Assembly (NCBI RefSeq): GCF_017742245.1
Contig: NZ_JAGHKO010000001.1
Coordinates: 1,517,061 to 1,581,060, forward strand
DNA from: Niastella soli
GTDB taxonomy: Bacteria > Bacteroidota > Bacteroidia > Chitinophagales > Chitinophagaceae
Length of the DNA: 64,000 nt
Direction of reading: 5' to 3'
Shown one piece after another: positions 62,718 to 64,000 of the stretch; the first letter of the stretch is position 1; every line of letters starts with the position of its first letter. A program made the translations under genes and the position numbers. The notes below the pieces were generated by a model, which was given only the letters and a program-made list of their open reading frames with translations, did no database searches and had not been told where the DNA came from.

Positions 62718-63031
62718 ACTGTCATTGTTTTTTTATGGTAAATAATCAGGTTTGCGATTGAAAACCAACTTGTTGGAAGAGAGGAGACATGGTTCCAGTG
62801 AGTACCTTGAGATGCAATAGCAGCATTGACTTGCAAGAATGGTTCTGGCAAGTTTTCGTTCGGGCAATTGTCTGGTGCTTTTCGATTGGGTGTTAACATC
62901 TAAATAACTACAGGGAAAACAGCATTTTTGCTGTTTCCCCTATACCCAATGACAAAAACTTATCCAAATCTGTGAAAAATATTACTAATTCCTGAAATGT
63001 TGAAAATCAGCAGGATATTTTGACTTGAATA
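62718..63031. other. Intergenic gap, nothing recognised
   Basis: A 314-bp gap between two minus-strand genes, AT-rich in its right half (62900-63000). It presumably holds the promoter of the glycosyltransferase gene; no clear TAnnTTTG box, repeat or RNA gene was seen. Confidence 0.5.
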
Positions 63032-63754
63032 TTAGGACTTTAACTTGCTGGCGGCGGCTTCATCCACAAACCAGTGTAACTGGCCACTGAGGGGTTGAAT
63101 GATCTGCGAGGGATATTGATCTATATTGGGTTCCCCTTTCAATACCTCATACAGCGCGTTGGCTTTATTAGCGCCAAAGGTTAGAAAAGCTACTTTGCTG
63201 GCCCGGTTTACAATGGGGGCCGTTAAGGTGATCCGGTACATTTGCTGGGCATCAAGGTAAAAAGAGGTTACCCAGGCTTTTTGCTCATGAATAACGGGGG
63301 TATGGGGGAAAAGGGAGAGGGTATGGCCATCATCGCCCATTCCATTAAGTACCAGGTCGAAGGAGAAGCCTTCATTGTTAAAATACTGGTGCAGAATGGC
63401 TTCATAGGCTTTGGCAGAATCTTCGGGCGATAAAGAGGTGTCCATTATATGGACCTGTTCCCTAACAACGGGCACTTTATCAAGCAAATGCTCAACCGTC
63501 ATTTTTGCATTGTTGCGGCTGTCAGCATAAGGTACTGCACGCTCATCGCCCCAGAAAATATGCAGTTTGCTCCAGTCAATACGGTCCCGATAGGGTGGAG
63601 CAGCCAGCAGTTCATACAGCTGTTTGGGCGAATTGCCGCCTGTTACCACCCAGGTAAACCGCTCCTGTTTTTGCAGGGTCGTTTCTATGTTGGAAGTGAT
63701 CCATTCAGCCAGGGCGTGGCTTACTTCGTCGGGTGTTTTGTAAATGTGTAACAT
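63032..63754 (-). CDS. pgl: 6-phosphogluconolactonase
   Basis: Second step of the oxidative pentose phosphate pathway: hydrolysis of 6-phosphogluconolactone. DevB/SOL type with VVTGGNSPKQLYELL, the strong WGDERAVPYADSRNNAKM segment, and GMGDDGHTLSLFPHTP, all diagnostic. 240 residues, normal. The zwf gene lies just upstream on the same strand with 130 bp between, in which the second dispersed 62-bp element sits. Confidence 0.95.
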   Translation of the reverse strand: MLHIYKTPDEVSHALAEWITSNIETTLQKQERFTWVVTGGNSPKQLYELLAAPPYRDRIDWSKLHIFWGDERAVPYADSRNNAKMTVEHLLDKVPVVREQVHIMDTSLSPEDSAKAYEAILHQYFNNEGFSFDLVLNGMGDDGHTLSLFPHTPVIHEQKAWVTSFYLDAQQMYRITLTAPIVNRASKVAFLTFGANKANALYEVLKGEPNIDQYPSQIIQPLSGQLHWFVDEAAASKLKS

Positions 63755-63803
63755 GGAGCTTTTTTTATAGAGTTAGCTGATCTTTACCGATTGGCTGTTT
63801 GAA

Positions 63804-63873
63804 AAATGACCTGTCAGATTCCATTCATTACACTGATAATACTCAATCCAATGACGAATCTTACAGGTCATTT
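63804..63873. repeat. 62-bp dispersed inverted-repeat element, copy 2
   Basis: AAATGACCTGTCAGATTC and GAATCTTACAGGTCATTT form an inverted repeat with one mismatch at 63804-63821 and 63856-63873. The core from GACCTG (63808) to GGTC (63869) is 62 nt, the same as copy 1 at 21395. The CACTGAT and ATGACGA words inside are also shared (CACTGAT, ATGGCGA in copy 1). It is between pgl and zwf. Confidence 0.75.
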
Positions 63874-63884
63874 ATTAATTAGTT

Positions 63885-64000
63885 TTAACTGCCTGTTTGC
63901 ACACCCTGGTGCGATTGGGGCAGGGTGATCCAGTTGCGGCCATCGCGGGCAATGAGCGCTTCTGCATCTTCGGGGCCCCAGCTATCGGGTGCATAGTTGG
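63885..64000 (-). CDS. zwf: Glucose-6-phosphate dehydrogenase, C-terminal end
   Basis: Only the last 38 residues are in the window. The reading NYAPDSWGPEDAEALIARDGRNW matches the C-terminal signature of this enzyme, ending in a TAA at 63885-63887. It produces NADPH and the lactone that pgl hydrolyses. Same strand and order as the usual zwf-pgl pair. Confidence 0.88.
   Translation of the reverse strand, partial: NYAPDSWGPEDAEALIARDGRNWITLPQSHQGVQTGS

Noticed and set aside
62714-62899. 61-residue frame overlapping the glycosyltransferase start
   Set aside because: Four-base overlap looks like coupling, but the sequence has no hydrophobic or domain pattern and the start is weak.
1-64000. Insertion sequences, CRISPR arrays, rRNA operon, phage attachment sites
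   Set aside because: No transposase, integrase or cas pattern, no regularly spaced long repeats, and no rRNA-like sequence was seen on either strand.

Overview
The window reads as chromosomal DNA of a Bacteroidota bacterium, most likely of the Chitinophagaceae (Niastella/Chitinophaga-like). The basis is an alternative complex III plus aa3 oxidase operon, a futalosine-pathway menaquinone gene, fused E1 alpha/beta dehydrogenase, TAnnTTTG promoter boxes, almost no Shine-Dalgarno sequences, and the family of every recognisable protein. I see no insertion sequence, prophage, CRISPR array or rRNA. Both ends cut genes: a hybrid sensor kinase on the left and glucose-6-phosphate dehydrogenase on the right.

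Layout. 0-4.6 kb: hybrid histidine kinase and mqnC, both minus. 4.8-15.3 kb, plus: PDZ aspartyl protease, an active/inactive pair of M16 peptidases, a small membrane protein, E1 dehydrogenase, a Prc-type protease, a secreted protein of unknown function and a retropepsin-like protein. 15.6-27.2 kb, mostly minus: secreted amide and ester hydrolases (penicillin acylase, D-aminoacylase, two beta-lactamase-fold serine hydrolases), with CsbD, a HAD phosphatase, a TMEM175-like channel and purN. 27.6-44.3 kb, plus: actABCDEF, then coxBA, ctaB, two oxidase subunit III genes and subunit IV, a terminator, then SCO, DUF420 and a four-helix membrane protein. This is the respiratory core: menaquinol (whose synthesis needs MqnC) is oxidised by ACIII and electrons pass to the oxidase. 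44.4-64 kb: mixed housekeeping genes (sugar dehydrogenase, alkyltransferase-like protein, trmB, peptide ABC permease, glycosyltransferases, a MarR/acyl-CoA dehydrogenase pair, dGTPase, M48 protease, 6-phosphogluconolactonase followed downstream by zwf).

The most unusual object is at 47.6-47.98 kb: a minus-strand unit, with its own promoter box and a strong terminator, carrying two tandem tRNA-shaped RNAs. Each has a tRNA-Leu-like D arm, an intact T arm and a paired acceptor stem, but a variable region of 48 or 95 nt and a non-canonical anticodon loop. It lies divergent to an Lrp/AsnC regulator. Other non-coding signals are a 22-bp-phased array of CGTC boxes beside an 11-bp tandem repeat upstream of the penicillin acylase gene, a dispersed 62-bp element present twice with identical length, a MarR operator lying on its own transcription start, and recurring low-complexity words in many intergenic gaps.

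All calls are by reading; no database search, folding program or alignment program was run.
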